From CAZJHX01 sp964545715 (GTDB lineage Bacteria > Myxococcota_A > UBA9042 > GCA-2863065): DNA of 38,212 nt. The DNA is taken from positions 1 to 38,212 of the forward strand of contig CAZJHX010000100.1 of the NCBI GenBank assembly GCA_964545715.1, in the 5' to 3' direction. A program made the position numbers and the translations under genes. Below the pieces are notes generated by a model. It ran no database searches, was not told the DNA's origin, and was given only the letters and a program-made list of their open reading frames with translations. This document shows, piece by piece, positions 17,786 through 26,330 of this stretch; within the stretch, counting starts at the first letter, position 1; each line of letters begins with the position of its first letter.

Positions 17786-20331
17786 GCGATCAACTCCTTC
17801 AGCTTATCCACGGCAGCCGGAATCCCCGATGGATCCGACCCGCCTCCCTGCGCCAAATCCGGGCGCCCTCCACCACGGCCACCCACAAGCGGCGCGATCT
17901 GTCCGAGCAGTTTACCAGCCGGCAGCCGACCCTTCAGATCGTCGGTCACCGCGACCAGCAGCGCAACCTTCGGCCCGTTCTGGCTGACGACCAGCACAAC
18001 CCCGCTGCCCAGCTTGTTCCGAGCCTTGTCCGCCATATCGCGCAGCGCGCCGCCCTGAACGTTCTCCAGCGCCAGCGTCAGCACCTTCACGCCGCCGATC
18101 AGCTCGGGGTCCGCGTCCGCTACGCCGGCCACCCGCGCCTTGTCCTCCAGCACCTTCAGCTTCTTCTCAAGCTTGCTGTGATCCTTGCGCAGCTTTTTCA
18201 GCTTGGACTCGACCTCCGGGACGCCGACCTCCAGCGCGTTGGCCACGGACTGCAACATGGTCTCGCGATCGTGCACCCATTTCAGCGCGTCCATGCCGGT
18301 CGCAGCCTCAATGCGCCGCACGCCCGACGAGACCGAGCCCTCGGCAACGATCTTGAACAGCCCGATGTCACCGGTAGCCCGCACGTGCGTCCCGCCACAG
18401 AACTCCACGCTGTCCTCGGTGATGGTCAGCACCCGCACCAGGTCGCCGTATTTGTCGCCGAAGAACGCGATGGCGCCGGCTTTCATCGCCTGCTCTTTGG
18501 CCATCACGTCCGTCTGGACCGCCTCGTTGCGCACGATCCGCTCGTTGACCAGCTGCTCGATGCGCTGGGTCTCCTCGGGCGTCACCGGCCCGAAGTGGCT
18601 GAAGTCGAACCGAAGCCGGTGCGGCCCAACCAGCGAGCCCCCCTGCTTCACGTGCTCGCCGAGCACCTCTCGCAGCGCATAGTGCAGCAGGTGGGTGGCG
18701 CTGTGGTTCTTGCGCGTCAAATCGCGGTCCATCGTGCTCACCCGCATCGACACCTGCTGCCCGGTCTCGAAGCGCCCTTCCAGCAGCTCCCCGGTGTGGA
18801 CGATCAACCCCTCGAGAGGGCTCTGCGTGTCGGTGACCTTGAACGACGCGTTGGCGCCTGTAATGACTCCCGTGTCGCCAACCTGGCCACCGCTCTCGGC
18901 GTAGAACGGCGTGCGATCGGTCACGATGGTCGTGCCGTCGTCCAGCACCGCCACCACACACGCCGAGTCCTCGTCCACCTCGTATCCCGTGAAGACGCTC
19001 TCGCCAACCTGCTCGCGCAGCCGCTCCCAGCGCGAGAGGTCCCCCACGCCGCGCCACGACTGACGGCCCGCCGCACGCTGACGCTCCATCGCTGTCTGAA
19101 AGCCGTCCGCATCCACCGCGTAGCCATGCTCTTCCGCGGCCTGCTCGGTCAGGTCCAACGGGAAGCCGTGCGTGTCGTACAGCTCAAAGGCCACCTCGCC
19201 CGGGATGCGCTTGTCGCCCGAGAACTCCTCAAACGCCTTGTCCAGGCGGCGCAAACCGGCGACCAGCGTCCGACCGAAGCTCTCCTCTTCCCGCTGCACG
19301 TACTGCCGAATCACGTCAGCCTTCTTGGCCAGCTCCGGGAAGGCGGAGCCCATCGTCTCCACGACCGCTGCGCAGGTGTGCACCAGAAACAGCCCGTCCA
19401 GCCCCAGCTTGCGCCCAAACCGCATCGCCCGGCGCATGACGCGGCGGATCACGTAGCCGCGCCCCTCGTTGCTGGGATAGATGCCATCCGCGATCAAGAA
19501 GGCGGCGGACCGGCTGTGGTCGGCGATCACCCGCAGCGCCACGTCCTGCTCCGAGTCGCTGCGCTCGTACGTCACGCCCGCCAGCTCAGCGGCTTTGTTG
19601 ATGATCGGGGTGAACAGGTCCGAGTGGTAGTTGGACGTCTGCCCCTGCAGCACAGCCGCCAGGCGCTCCAGCCCCATGCCGGTGTCGATGGACGGCGCCG
19701 GCAGCGGCGTCAGGGTGCCCGAGTCGTCCCGATCGTACTGCATGAAGACGAGGTTCCAGATCTCGAGCAGCCGGTCATCGCCCGTGACCTCCTCGCCCTG
19801 ATCGATGTGGATCTCCGAGCACGGACCGCATGGCCCCGTGTCGCCCATCGACCAGAAGTTCTCAGGGTCGTCGACGATCTTCTCGGGCGGCAGTGAGGAG
19901 ATCTTCGCCCAGAGCTGGCGCGCCTCGTCATCGTCGGGGTGCACGGTCACGAACAGCTTGCTCGTATCGAGCTTGTACACCTCGGTGAGCAGCTCCCACG
20001 CGCTCTCGATCGCGCCCTCTTTGAAGTAGTCGCCAAACGAGAAGTTGCCCAGCATCTCAAAGAAGGTGTGATGGCGTCGCGTCCGGCCGACGTTCTCCAG
20101 ATCGTTGTGCTTCCCGCTGACGCGCAGGCACTTCTGAGAGGACGTCGCCCGCGTGTAGTTCACGCTGGAGCGCCCGGTGAACACGTCTTTGAACTGCACC
20201 ATCCCCGCGTTGGTAAACAGCAGGGTCGGATCGCCGGGCGGCACCAGCGACAGCGACGACGTACGCCGGTGCCCCCGCTTGCCGTAGAAGTCGAGAAACG
20301 TCTCGCGGATCTGATCGCTCGTCCAGGTCAT
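17782..20331 (-). CDS. alaS: Alanyl-tRNA synthetase
   Basis: Charges tRNA-Ala with alanine and edits misacylated Ser/Gly. The 849-residue product begins MTWTSDQIRETFLDFYGKRG and keeps the class II catalytic core (TLLFTNAGMVQFKDVF). The editing domain has the HxxxH zinc motif (HSATHLLH, around residue 540) and CGGTH (around 645). The coiled coil and C-terminal C-Ala domain end in GGRGGGRPDLAQGGG. Length is close to the usual 870-880. It begins 16 bases after pilT, and its stop overlaps the acidic gene as ATGA. All key motifs are intact. Confidence 0.98.
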   Translation of the reverse strand: MTWTSDQIRETFLDFYGKRGHRRTSSLSLVPPGDPTLLFTNAGMVQFKDVFTGRSSVNYTRATSSQKCLRVSGKHNDLENVGRTRRHHTFFEMLGNFSFGDYFKEGAIESAWELLTEVYKLDTSKLFVTVHPDDDEARQLWAKISSLPPEKIVDDPENFWSMGDTGPCGPCSEIHIDQGEEVTGDDRLLEIWNLVFMQYDRDDSGTLTPLPAPSIDTGMGLERLAAVLQGQTSNYHSDLFTPIINKAAELAGVTYERSDSEQDVALRVIADHSRSAAFLIADGIYPSNEGRGYVIRRVMRRAMRFGRKLGLDGLFLVHTCAAVVETMGSAFPELAKKADVIRQYVQREEESFGRTLVAGLRRLDKAFEEFSGDKRIPGEVAFELYDTHGFPLDLTEQAAEEHGYAVDADGFQTAMERQRAAGRQSWRGVGDLSRWERLREQVGESVFTGYEVDEDSACVVAVLDDGTTIVTDRTPFYAESGGQVGDTGVITGANASFKVTDTQSPLEGLIVHTGELLEGRFETGQQVSMRVSTMDRDLTRKNHSATHLLHYALREVLGEHVKQGGSLVGPHRLRFDFSHFGPVTPEETQRIEQLVNERIVRNEAVQTDVMAKEQAMKAGAIAFFGDKYGDLVRVLTITEDSVEFCGGTHVRATGDIGLFKIVAEGSVSSGVRRIEAATGMDALKWVHDRETMLQSVANALEVGVPEVESKLKKLRKDHSKLEKKLKVLEDKARVAGVADADPELIGGVKVLTLALENVQGGALRDMADKARNKLGSGVVLVVSQNGPKVALLVAVTDDLKGRLPAGKLLGQIAPLVGGRGGGRPDLAQGGGSDPSGIPAAVDKLKELIA

Positions 20332-20347
20332 GCTCTTGTCTTTCCGG

Positions 20348-21424
20348 TTAGGAGATGCCGCTCAACAGCAGCTTCACGTCGTTCGGGTTGGAGGCGTAGT
20401 CGTACACGGTGCGCTCATCGATCAGCCCGGCACGGAAGTGCGCGACCAGAGCCTGGTCGAAGGTCTGAGAGCCGTGTGTTCGGTTGCCCTTCTTGATGTA
20501 CTCGCGAATCTCGTGGGTGCGCTCCGGGTCCCAGATGCACTCGCGCACCAGGTCGGTCACCAGCATGACCTCGCACGCGGCGATGCGCCCCTTGCCGCCC
20601 TTCTTCGGCAGCAGTCGCTGGCTGACCACCCCCTGCAGCGTGTTGCCCAACGCCTTGCGAATGTGGCCCTGCTCGTGCGGCGGGAACATGCCGATGATAC
20701 GGGTCACGGTCTCGGTCGCGTCCAGTGTGTGCAGCGTGGACAGCACCAGGTGACCTGTCTCGGACGCGTGCAGGGCCGTCCCGATGGTCTCAGCGTCGCG
20801 CATCTCGCCGATGAGAATGACGTCCGGGTCCTGACGCAGCGCGGACCGCAGCGCGCTGATGAACGAGCCCGTGTCCTGCCCGACCTCGCGCTGGTTCACG
20901 ACCGACTTCTTGTCCTCGTGGACAAACTCGATCGGGTCCTCGATCGTGAGGATGTGTGCCGCACGTGCGCGGTTGATGTTGTCGATCATCCCGGCCAGCG
21001 TCGTCGATTTGCCCGACCCGGTGGCGCCGGTCACGAGCACCAGCCCGCGGCGCAGATCGGTCAGCTTGGCGACCGAGTCCGGTAGATCGAGCGTGGTCAG
21101 CGGCGTAATCGTTGTCGGCACCACGCGCAGCACCATGCCGGCCAGCTCGCGCTGGTAGAAGGCGTTGACGCGGAACCGGGCCACCCCATGCAGGTGATAG
21201 CCGAAGTCCACTTCGCCCATCTCGTTGAGGATCTCGCGGTGCCGCTCGCCCGCCATGTGCTCCACCCACTCTTTGATGTGGATGGGCTGCAGCATCATGG
21301 CGCCCTTGTGAGGCACCAGCCGCCCGTCCTTGCGATAGATAGGCGGACGCCCGACCTTCAGATGGATGTCACTGACTTCCTGCTGAACGGCGAACCGCAG
21401 AATCTGGTCGACATTGACGGACAT
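20348..21424 (-). CDS. pilT: Type IV pilus retraction ATPase PilT
   Basis: A 358-residue hexameric ATPase that powers retraction of type IV pili, giving twitching motility. The N-terminus (VDQILRFAVQQEVSDIHLK) is the typical PilT opening. Walker A is GATGSGKST at 133-141. The Asp box (LTIEDPIEFVHEDKKS), the His box region and the C-terminal AHFRAGLIDERTVYDYASNP segment are all present. It lies between recA and alaS and is co-directional with both, 16 bases before alaS. No other pil genes are in the window. A retraction ATPase fits the gliding/twitching lifestyle suggested by the other genes, though PilT alone cannot prove motility. Confidence 0.97.
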   Translation of the reverse strand: MSVNVDQILRFAVQQEVSDIHLKVGRPPIYRKDGRLVPHKGAMMLQPIHIKEWVEHMAGERHREILNEMGEVDFGYHLHGVARFRVNAFYQRELAGMVLRVVPTTITPLTTLDLPDSVAKLTDLRRGLVLVTGATGSGKSTTLAGMIDNINRARAAHILTIEDPIEFVHEDKKSVVNQREVGQDTGSFISALRSALRQDPDVILIGEMRDAETIGTALHASETGHLVLSTLHTLDATETVTRIIGMFPPHEQGHIRKALGNTLQGVVSQRLLPKKGGKGRIAACEVMLVTDLVRECIWDPERTHEIREYIKKGNRTHGSQTFDQALVAHFRAGLIDERTVYDYASNPNDVKLLLSGIS

Positions 21425-21458
21425 GACTCGAGCTCCAAACGCACTTGCGCCGGCGCCG

Positions 21459-21488
21459 AGTGTAGCAGGACCGCAGGGCTACACCCAA
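21459..21488 (-). promoter_or_regulatory. Possible promoter of the pilT-alaS operon
   Basis: On the minus strand TTGGGT (21488-21483) and TACACT (21464-21459) are 18 bases apart, about 35 bases before the pilT start. A short CACCC/GGGTG stem at 21482-21495 overlaps the -35. Match quality is moderate; read-through from recA is also possible. Confidence 0.35.
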
Positions 21489-21503
21489 TAGGGTGAGTTA
21501 GTT

Positions 21504-21517
21504 GTCAACTAGTTGAC
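21504..21517. other. Perfect 14-base palindrome over the recA stop codon
   Basis: GTCAACTAGTTGAC is its own reverse complement and includes the recA TAG stop at 21509-21511. Without a loop it would form a weak hairpin, so an operator or other protein site is as likely as a terminator. No T-run follows on the minus strand. Confidence 0.4.
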
Positions 21518-22588
21518 CTGTGGGGAGACGGTACCCGCAACGATCGGGGCCTCGTCCTCTTTGATCACGCCCTCGTGCTTGAGGATGGCGGTCTCGATCG
21601 CCGTCGCCGCCTCGGGGTTGCCCGACAGCCAGGTCTTGGCGTTCTCGCGGCCCTGGCCGATCCGATCGCCCTGGTAGCTGTACCAGGAGCCCGACTTCTG
21701 GACGATGTTGCGATCCACGGCCAGGTCGATGAGGTCGCCCTCGTAGCTGATGCCCTTGCCGTACATGATGTCGAACTCCACCGTGCGGTACGGCGGCGCC
21801 AGCTTGTTCTTGACCACGCGGACGCGGGTCCGGTTGCCGATCATCTTGTCCTTCTCTTTCAGGGTCGCGATGCGGCGCACGTCCAGACGCTGGCTGGCAT
21901 AGAACTTCAGCGCGTTGCCGCCCGTCGTCGTCTCCGGACTGCCGAACATGACGCCGATCTTCATGCGGATCTGGTTGATGAAGAAGAGGCAGGTCTGGCT
22001 CTTGCTCAGCGTGCCGGTCAGCTTGCGCAGCGCCTGCGACATCAGCCGCGCCTGCAGGCCGACGTGGGAGTCGCCCATCTCGCCCTCGAGCTCGGCACGC
22101 GGCACCAGCGCCGCCACAGAGTCGACCACGATGATGTCTACAGCGCCCGACCGGACCAGCATGTCCGCGATCTCAAGCGCCTCTTCACCCGTCGTCGGCT
22201 GGCTGAACAGCAGCTCCTCGACGTTGATGCCCAGCGAGCGCGCGTAGGTCACGTCAAGCGCGTGCTCAGCGTCGATGAACGCCGCGATGCCGCCCGCCTT
22301 CTGGCACTCCGCAATCGCGTGCAGCGCCAGCGTCGTCTTGCCGGAGGCCTCAGGCCCGTAGACCTCGACGATGCGCCCGGTCGCGTAGCCGTTGACGCCC
22401 AGCGCCAGGTTCAGACCGACCGAGCCGGTCTTGATGACCTTGATGCCGGCCGCGATGTTGGCCGAGCCCAGCCGCATCACGCTGCCCGCGCCGAACTGCT
22501 TTTCGACGTTGGCCAGCGTCAGCTCCAGGCGCTGCTCGCGGTCGTCTTTGGGGTTGATGGTGATCTTGTTGCTCGTCTTCTTTGCCAT
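21509..22588 (-). CDS. recA: Recombinase RecA
   Basis: A 359-residue homologous-recombination ATPase that forms filaments on single-stranded DNA and, with LexA, controls the SOS response. Walker A is GPEASGKT at residues 78-85. The monomer-monomer and DNA-binding segments (for example FFINQIRMKIGVMFGSPETTTGGNALKFY) are intact. The C-terminal tail is short and only moderately acidic (KHEGVIKEDEAPIVAGTVSPQVN). The gene starts 12 bases after cinA; the ribosome site AAGGA overlaps the cinA stop. This cinA-recA order is common in bacteria. Confidence 0.99.
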   Translation of the reverse strand: MAKKTSNKITINPKDDREQRLELTLANVEKQFGAGSVMRLGSANIAAGIKVIKTGSVGLNLALGVNGYATGRIVEVYGPEASGKTTLALHAIAECQKAGGIAAFIDAEHALDVTYARSLGINVEELLFSQPTTGEEALEIADMLVRSGAVDIIVVDSVAALVPRAELEGEMGDSHVGLQARLMSQALRKLTGTLSKSQTCLFFINQIRMKIGVMFGSPETTTGGNALKFYASQRLDVRRIATLKEKDKMIGNRTRVRVVKNKLAPPYRTVEFDIMYGKGISYEGDLIDLAVDRNIVQKSGSWYSYQGDRIGQGRENAKTWLSGNPEAATAIETAILKHEGVIKEDEAPIVAGTVSPQVN

Positions 22589-22600
22589 GCCAGCGTTCCT

Positions 22601-23824
22601 TCAGGTTTGTCGGTGGTTGAGTTTGTGAACCAGGGCGAGCGCGGCGTACGCGGTCACGACCCGCACGCGGTCGCGCTCAAATGGGAAATGAAATCGGCGG
22701 TGCGCCACACCTTCGGGATGCGCGACCGCAATATGAACTGTGCCGACCGGCTTTTCAGGGGTGCCGCCACCGGGGCCGGCGATGCCGCTGACCGCCACGC
22801 CGAATGTGGCGCCGGCAAGCGCGCGAACGCCCTCGGCCATGGCCACGACTACCGGCTCGCTGACCGCGCCATGGGTCTCCAGCAGCTCTTGCGAAACGCC
22901 TAAAACGTCCCGCTTGACCTCGTTGGCGTAGGCCACCACGCCGTGCGCAAACACGTCGCTGGCCCCCCCGACCGACGTGATCATCTGGGCGATCATGCCG
23001 CCGGTGCACGACTCTGCCGTGGCCACGGTCTGGTTGCGCGCGCGCAGGCCTGAATTGACGGCCGCGGCAAACTCGGCCTCCGGCCCGCCAAAATACTTGT
23101 GCGCCTGCTGCGCGATGAGCGCATCTCCAAACCGCGTGATGCAGGCCGGATCAGCGGCCACGGCCGTCACGTGAATCTCCGGGAAGTGGGCGCGGTAGTG
23201 CAGCTCCAGCCCGTCGGTGTCCAGCGTGTTCACCTGGCCGGCCAACTGGGACTCGGTGACGCCGAAGAACTTCCAGGTGCCAACCGACGGCACCTGCTCG
23301 ACGCCCGCACGCAGCCGCGGCAGCACGTAAAGCTCCATCAGCTTGTGCAGCTCGCGAGGCACGCCCGGCAGCGCGATGAACCACGTGTTGTCGCGCTGGA
23401 CCGAAAACGCCGGCGCCGTACCCACCGGGTTCTCAAGCACCGTGGCGCCCTGTGGCAGCCAGGCCTGCTTCTCGTCCAGGTCGGTCAGCATCCGCCGCGA
23501 CCGCTCTCGGCGCGCGCGCACCTGCGACAGCGCCTCCTCGTGCAGCACGACGTCCACGCCCAGAAAAGCCCCCGCAGCCTGGGCAGTCAGGTCGTCTTCG
23601 GTAGGACCGAGGCCGCCGCTGAGCACGACGATCGCTGCGCCGGCGGAGGCGGCCAACTCCATGGCCCCGACGATGTCCGAGATGACGTCCGGCACAACCT
23701 GGCGGCGCGCGATAGTCACGCCGATTTCGGCCGCGCGACGGCCGATCCAGGCACTGTTTGTATCGGTGACGGTCCCGTTGAGGAGCTCATCCCCGATCAC
23801 GACCATCTCCACCCTCAACGTCAT
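22601..23824 (-). CDS. cinA: CinA: competence/damage-inducible protein with NMN amidase domain
   Basis: A 407-residue bifunctional protein of pyridine-nucleotide recycling. Residues about 1-165 form the MoaB/MogA-like COG1058 domain (GDELLNGTVTDTNSAWIGRR). Residues about 250-400 form the PncC-type nicotinamide mononucleotide deamidase (TAESCTGGMIAQMI and GIAGPGGGTPEKPVG motifs), which turns NMN into nicotinate mononucleotide. It leads the cinA-recA unit, and a perfect 10-base inverted repeat lies just upstream, between 20 and 46 bases before the start, consistent with SOS-type control. No truncation is seen. Confidence 0.96.
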   Translation of the reverse strand: MTLRVEMVVIGDELLNGTVTDTNSAWIGRRAAEIGVTIARRQVVPDVISDIVGAMELAASAGAAIVVLSGGLGPTEDDLTAQAAGAFLGVDVVLHEEALSQVRARRERSRRMLTDLDEKQAWLPQGATVLENPVGTAPAFSVQRDNTWFIALPGVPRELHKLMELYVLPRLRAGVEQVPSVGTWKFFGVTESQLAGQVNTLDTDGLELHYRAHFPEIHVTAVAADPACITRFGDALIAQQAHKYFGGPEAEFAAAVNSGLRARNQTVATAESCTGGMIAQMITSVGGASDVFAHGVVAYANEVKRDVLGVSQELLETHGAVSEPVVVAMAEGVRALAGATFGVAVSGIAGPGGGTPEKPVGTVHIAVAHPEGVAHRRFHFPFERDRVRVVTAYAALALVHKLNHRQT

Positions 23825-23843
23825 GGGCCGGAGATTAACCTAT

Positions 23844-23870
23844 ACAAACGTTCACGTCCAGAACGTTTGT
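23844..23870 (-). promoter_or_regulatory. Perfect inverted repeat before cinA-recA; candidate LexA-type operator
   Basis: ACAAACGTTC and GAACGTTTGT are perfect 10-base inverted arms around a 7-base spacer. The inner bases give GTTC-N7-GAAC. GTTC/GAAC half-sites are the building blocks of several LexA boxes. The site ends about 20 bases before the cinA start, where a repressor would block transcription. A TATAGG, a possible -10, sits at its cinA-proximal edge. A transcription terminator for the upstream gene is less likely, as no T-run follows. Confidence 0.5.
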
Positions 23871-23907
23871 TTAGGTGATCGAAGATTATCAGGAGCGGCT
23901 TGCTGCG

Positions 23908-24702
23908 CTACTTTTTGCGCTTTTTCTTGCGATTGGGGGGCGGCTTGGACAGCGCCTCCTCGTCCGGGACTTCGCCCTCGTTCATAGTCAGCGAGAAGTC
24001 CTTGCGCACCTCGTCCGGCAGCCGCTCTTCCGTGCGATAACGGTCGGTCATCGAGTCCTGCTCCGCGTACGAGAGCGCCTCGCCCTCAGCCTCCGCCAGG
24101 CTCTCCGGCGTCACGGCCTGCATGAACCACGCAGTCTCACTGAACTTGGCGTCCTTCTTGTCGTCCTTCTTGCCGCCCTTTTTGCTCTTCTTCGTCGCTT
24201 TGGGGGTCTCGGCGCGGGTCGCCTGGGGTGCGCGCGACACCGGCATCGCCGGCTCTGAGCTGCGACGCATGAGCGCCTCCATCTCCTCCTGGGAGACGGC
24301 GTCCATGTTGATCACCGTGCGCTGCTCGGAGCTGGGAATCGCGGGCACTGCAGCCGGGGCCGCGTCCTGAATGGTCACGTCGACAGCCTGAATCTCGAAC
24401 AGCGTCGCGGCCTCGGACGAGTCCTCTTCCGCGGGCTCTTCGATGGCCGGCTGGTCCGTCTCGATCGTGTCCATGACGGTGGGCTCTTCGCGCGTCACCG
24501 CCGCGACCGGCTCTTCACGGGTGTCCTTGCCGTCGTCGATTATCGTATCCGCGATGTCCTTGTCCTTGGGGGCGCCCAGGTACGGAGCGGTGTCGGACTT
24601 GCGCTCCTCGGTCGCCGGCTCTTCGCGGCTGGACCCGCAGAACGGGCAGAACTTGATGGTCAGCTTCGCCGGGAGGTTTTTCCCGCAACTCTTACAGGTC
24701 AT
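23908..24702 (-). CDS. Zinc-ribbon protein with acidic middle and basic tail
   Basis: A 264-residue protein of no recognised family. Cys3, Cys6, Cys19 and Cys22 (CKSC...CPFC) form an N-terminal zinc ribbon. Residues about 25-130 are acidic and Thr/Pro-rich with repeated REEP-like motifs. Residues about 160-185 are Lys-rich (KKSKKGGKKDDKKD), then a more ordered stretch follows (FMQAVTPESLAEAEGEALSYAEQ), and the tail is Lys/Arg rich (NRKKKRKK). There is no signal peptide or membrane helix. A TAGGGGA ribosome site lies about six bases upstream of the ATG. With the 248-residue protein at 12862-13608 it is the second zinc-ribbon-plus-linker protein in the window. The role is unknown; nucleic-acid binding is only a guess. 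Confidence 0.8.
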   Translation of the reverse strand: MTCKSCGKNLPAKLTIKFCPFCGSSREEPATEERKSDTAPYLGAPKDKDIADTIIDDGKDTREEPVAAVTREEPTVMDTIETDQPAIEEPAEEDSSEAATLFEIQAVDVTIQDAAPAAVPAIPSSEQRTVINMDAVSQEEMEALMRRSSEPAMPVSRAPQATRAETPKATKKSKKGGKKDDKKDAKFSETAWFMQAVTPESLAEAEGEALSYAEQDSMTDRYRTEERLPDEVRKDFSLTMNEGEVPDEEALSKPPPNRKKKRKK

Positions 24703-24769
24703 ATGAATCCCCTATCGACTTAAGCATGAACCTGTACGCCGTATGACGCAAGGGGCGACGGCGATGGAG

Positions 24770-25108
24770 TTAGAGCGCATCACGCCCCCTCTCCCCGGTT
24801 CTGATGCGAACAACCTGCTCGACGGGCAGGACAAAAATCTTGCCGTCGCCGGTCCGGCCAGTCCGGGCAGAGCGCTCGATGCAGTCCACGACGCTCGGGC
24901 TTCGGCCGTCCGGCACGACAACTTCCAGCTTGATCTTGGGCGCCAGGTCCGCGACGTACTCGGCGCCGCGATACGCCTTGGTGTGACCACCCGTGCGACC
25001 ACACCCACGCACCTCCGAGACCGTCATCCCCGCGATGCCCTCGGCCTTCAGCGCGGCCTTCACAGCGTCCAGCGCGGACGTACGGATGATGGCTTCAATC
25101 TTCTTCAA
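24770..25108 (-). CDS. glnB: Nitrogen regulatory protein PII
   Basis: A 112-residue trimeric signal protein that senses 2-oxoglutarate, ATP and ADP and controls nitrogen assimilation enzymes or transporters. It starts at TTG, which gives the typical MKKIEAIIR opening. Tyr51, the uridylylation site in the T-loop of proteobacterial PII, is present (TKAYRGAEY). The B-loop TGRTGDGKIFVLPVEQVVRIRTGE is the family signature. No amtB, glnA or glnD is next to it, so it is a stand-alone gene in a signalling run, 42 bases after the HD-GYP regulator. A clear ribosome site is absent. I cannot decide between GlnB and GlnK. Confidence 0.93.
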   Translation of the reverse strand: MKKIEAIIRTSALDAVKAALKAEGIAGMTVSEVRGCGRTGGHTKAYRGAEYVADLAPKIKLEVVVPDGRSPSVVDCIERSARTGRTGDGKIFVLPVEQVVRIRTGERGRDAL

Positions 25109-25150
25109 TGGGGATTACTACACCACCGCCGTCAAGCGGGTGGCAAGTCC

Positions 25151-26284
25151 TCAGCGCAAGTGTCTTGGCGGTGTGTCCAGCGTGACCTCGCCGATTCCGG
25201 AGACCTCGTCCTCAAAGTCCCGGTAGGTGCGCTTGATGACCTCGATCTGGTCACGGCTCTCGAAGAGGATGTCCACGACATGCGGATCGAAATGGGTGCC
25301 GCGCCCCTCATGCATGATGGATTCAGCGCGATCCAAAGCAAACGCTGACTTGTAACAGCGCTTGCTCAGCAGCGCGTCGTAGACGTCCGCCACAGTCACG
25401 ATGCGCGCCTCGATCGGGATCCGCTCCGCTCTGAGGCCATATGGATACCCGCTGCCGTCGTACTTCTCGTGGTGACACAGGGCGATGTTCTGCGCGATGA
25501 CGTCCGCGCCGGCGACCTTCAGCAGCTCGTAACCGTAGACGGTGTGGCGCTTCATCTCGATCCACTCCGCGTCGGTCAGCTTGCCCGGCTTTTTCAGGAT
25601 GTGGTCCGGAATGCCGACCTTGCCGACGTCGTGCAGCGACGCGTACCGGCCGATCGACTGACAGCTCGCGGGCGCCAGACCCAGGCCACGCGCCAGCAGC
25701 TCTGAGTAGGAGCACACGCGCTTGATGTGGTTGCCCGTATCCTCGTCGTTCAAGCGGTTGGCCTTCTCGAGCGCCGCGGTCAGTCCGATGGTCAGCTCCT
25801 CGAGCTCCACCGTGCGCTCGCGAACGAGCTCCTCCAGATGGACCTTTTCGTCGGCCAGCAGCTGGTTCTTGTTCTCGAGTTGATCGTTGAGTGACTTGAT
25901 GCGCAGCAGCGACTTTACGCGCGCCCGCAGCTCCAGCGGATGGAAGGGCTTGTGCAGAAAGTCGTCGGCGCCGGCCTCCAGCCCTCGGATCTTGTCCTTG
26001 ACCTCATTGAGCCCCGTGACCAGCACGATTGGCACCATCGCGGTGCGTACGTTCTGTTTGACGATCTCGCAGACCTGATAGCCGTTGACGCGCGGCATCA
26101 TCACATCGCTCAGGATCAGGTCGGGCGCCGGATTGGTCTCCAGCGCATCGAGCACCTCCTGGCCGTCTCGAAAACAGCGCAGGTCGTAATCAAACGGCCG
26201 CAGCGAGCGCTGGAACAACAGCAGATTGTTCTCCTCGTCGTCCGCAAGATAGATCACCGGCGTCTTCAAACGTTGCCCCATCAC
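25151..26284 (-). CDS. Response regulator with HD-GYP cyclic-di-GMP phosphodiesterase domain
   Basis: A 377-residue two-domain protein. The receiver domain (about 9-130) has the acidic pocket LADDEEN and phospho-acceptor D60 (LILSDVMMP). A coiled-coil linker (about 132-175) joins it to the HD-GYP domain (about 176-350), with H186, H218-D219 in LHDVGKVGIPDHIL, the HHEKYDGSGYP motif with GYP at 279-281, and ADVYDALLSKR. All residues needed to hydrolyse cyclic di-GMP appear intact, so phosphorylation should adjust c-di-GMP and thereby motility, biofilm or predation switching. It follows the histidine kinase on the same strand by 46 bases, making that its probable partner. Start is GTG 26284 or ATG 26281. 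Confidence 0.94.
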   Translation of the reverse strand: MMGQRLKTPVIYLADDEENNLLLFQRSLRPFDYDLRCFRDGQEVLDALETNPAPDLILSDVMMPRVNGYQVCEIVKQNVRTAMVPIVLVTGLNEVKDKIRGLEAGADDFLHKPFHPLELRARVKSLLRIKSLNDQLENKNQLLADEKVHLEELVRERTVELEELTIGLTAALEKANRLNDEDTGNHIKRVCSYSELLARGLGLAPASCQSIGRYASLHDVGKVGIPDHILKKPGKLTDAEWIEMKRHTVYGYELLKVAGADVIAQNIALCHHEKYDGSGYPYGLRAERIPIEARIVTVADVYDALLSKRCYKSAFALDRAESIMHEGRGTHFDPHVVDILFESRDQIEVIKRTYRDFEDEVSGIGEVTLDTPPRHLR

Positions 26285-26330
26285 CTAAGCGTCCTCGGCG
26301 GATGCGCCGCCAAACTTGAGGAAAAAGATC

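Noticed and set aside
17767..19896. 709-residue plus-strand ORF opposite alaS
   Set aside because: alaS is complete on the other strand with all synthetase and editing motifs.
21575..22903. 442-residue plus-strand ORF opposite recA and cinA
   Set aside because: It spans two well-known genes on the other strand and shows no motif of its own.
23844..23870. Intrinsic terminator reading of the cinA upstream dyad
   Set aside because: The stem is only about 40 percent GC and is not followed by a T-run on the minus strand. Position before cinA fits an operator better.
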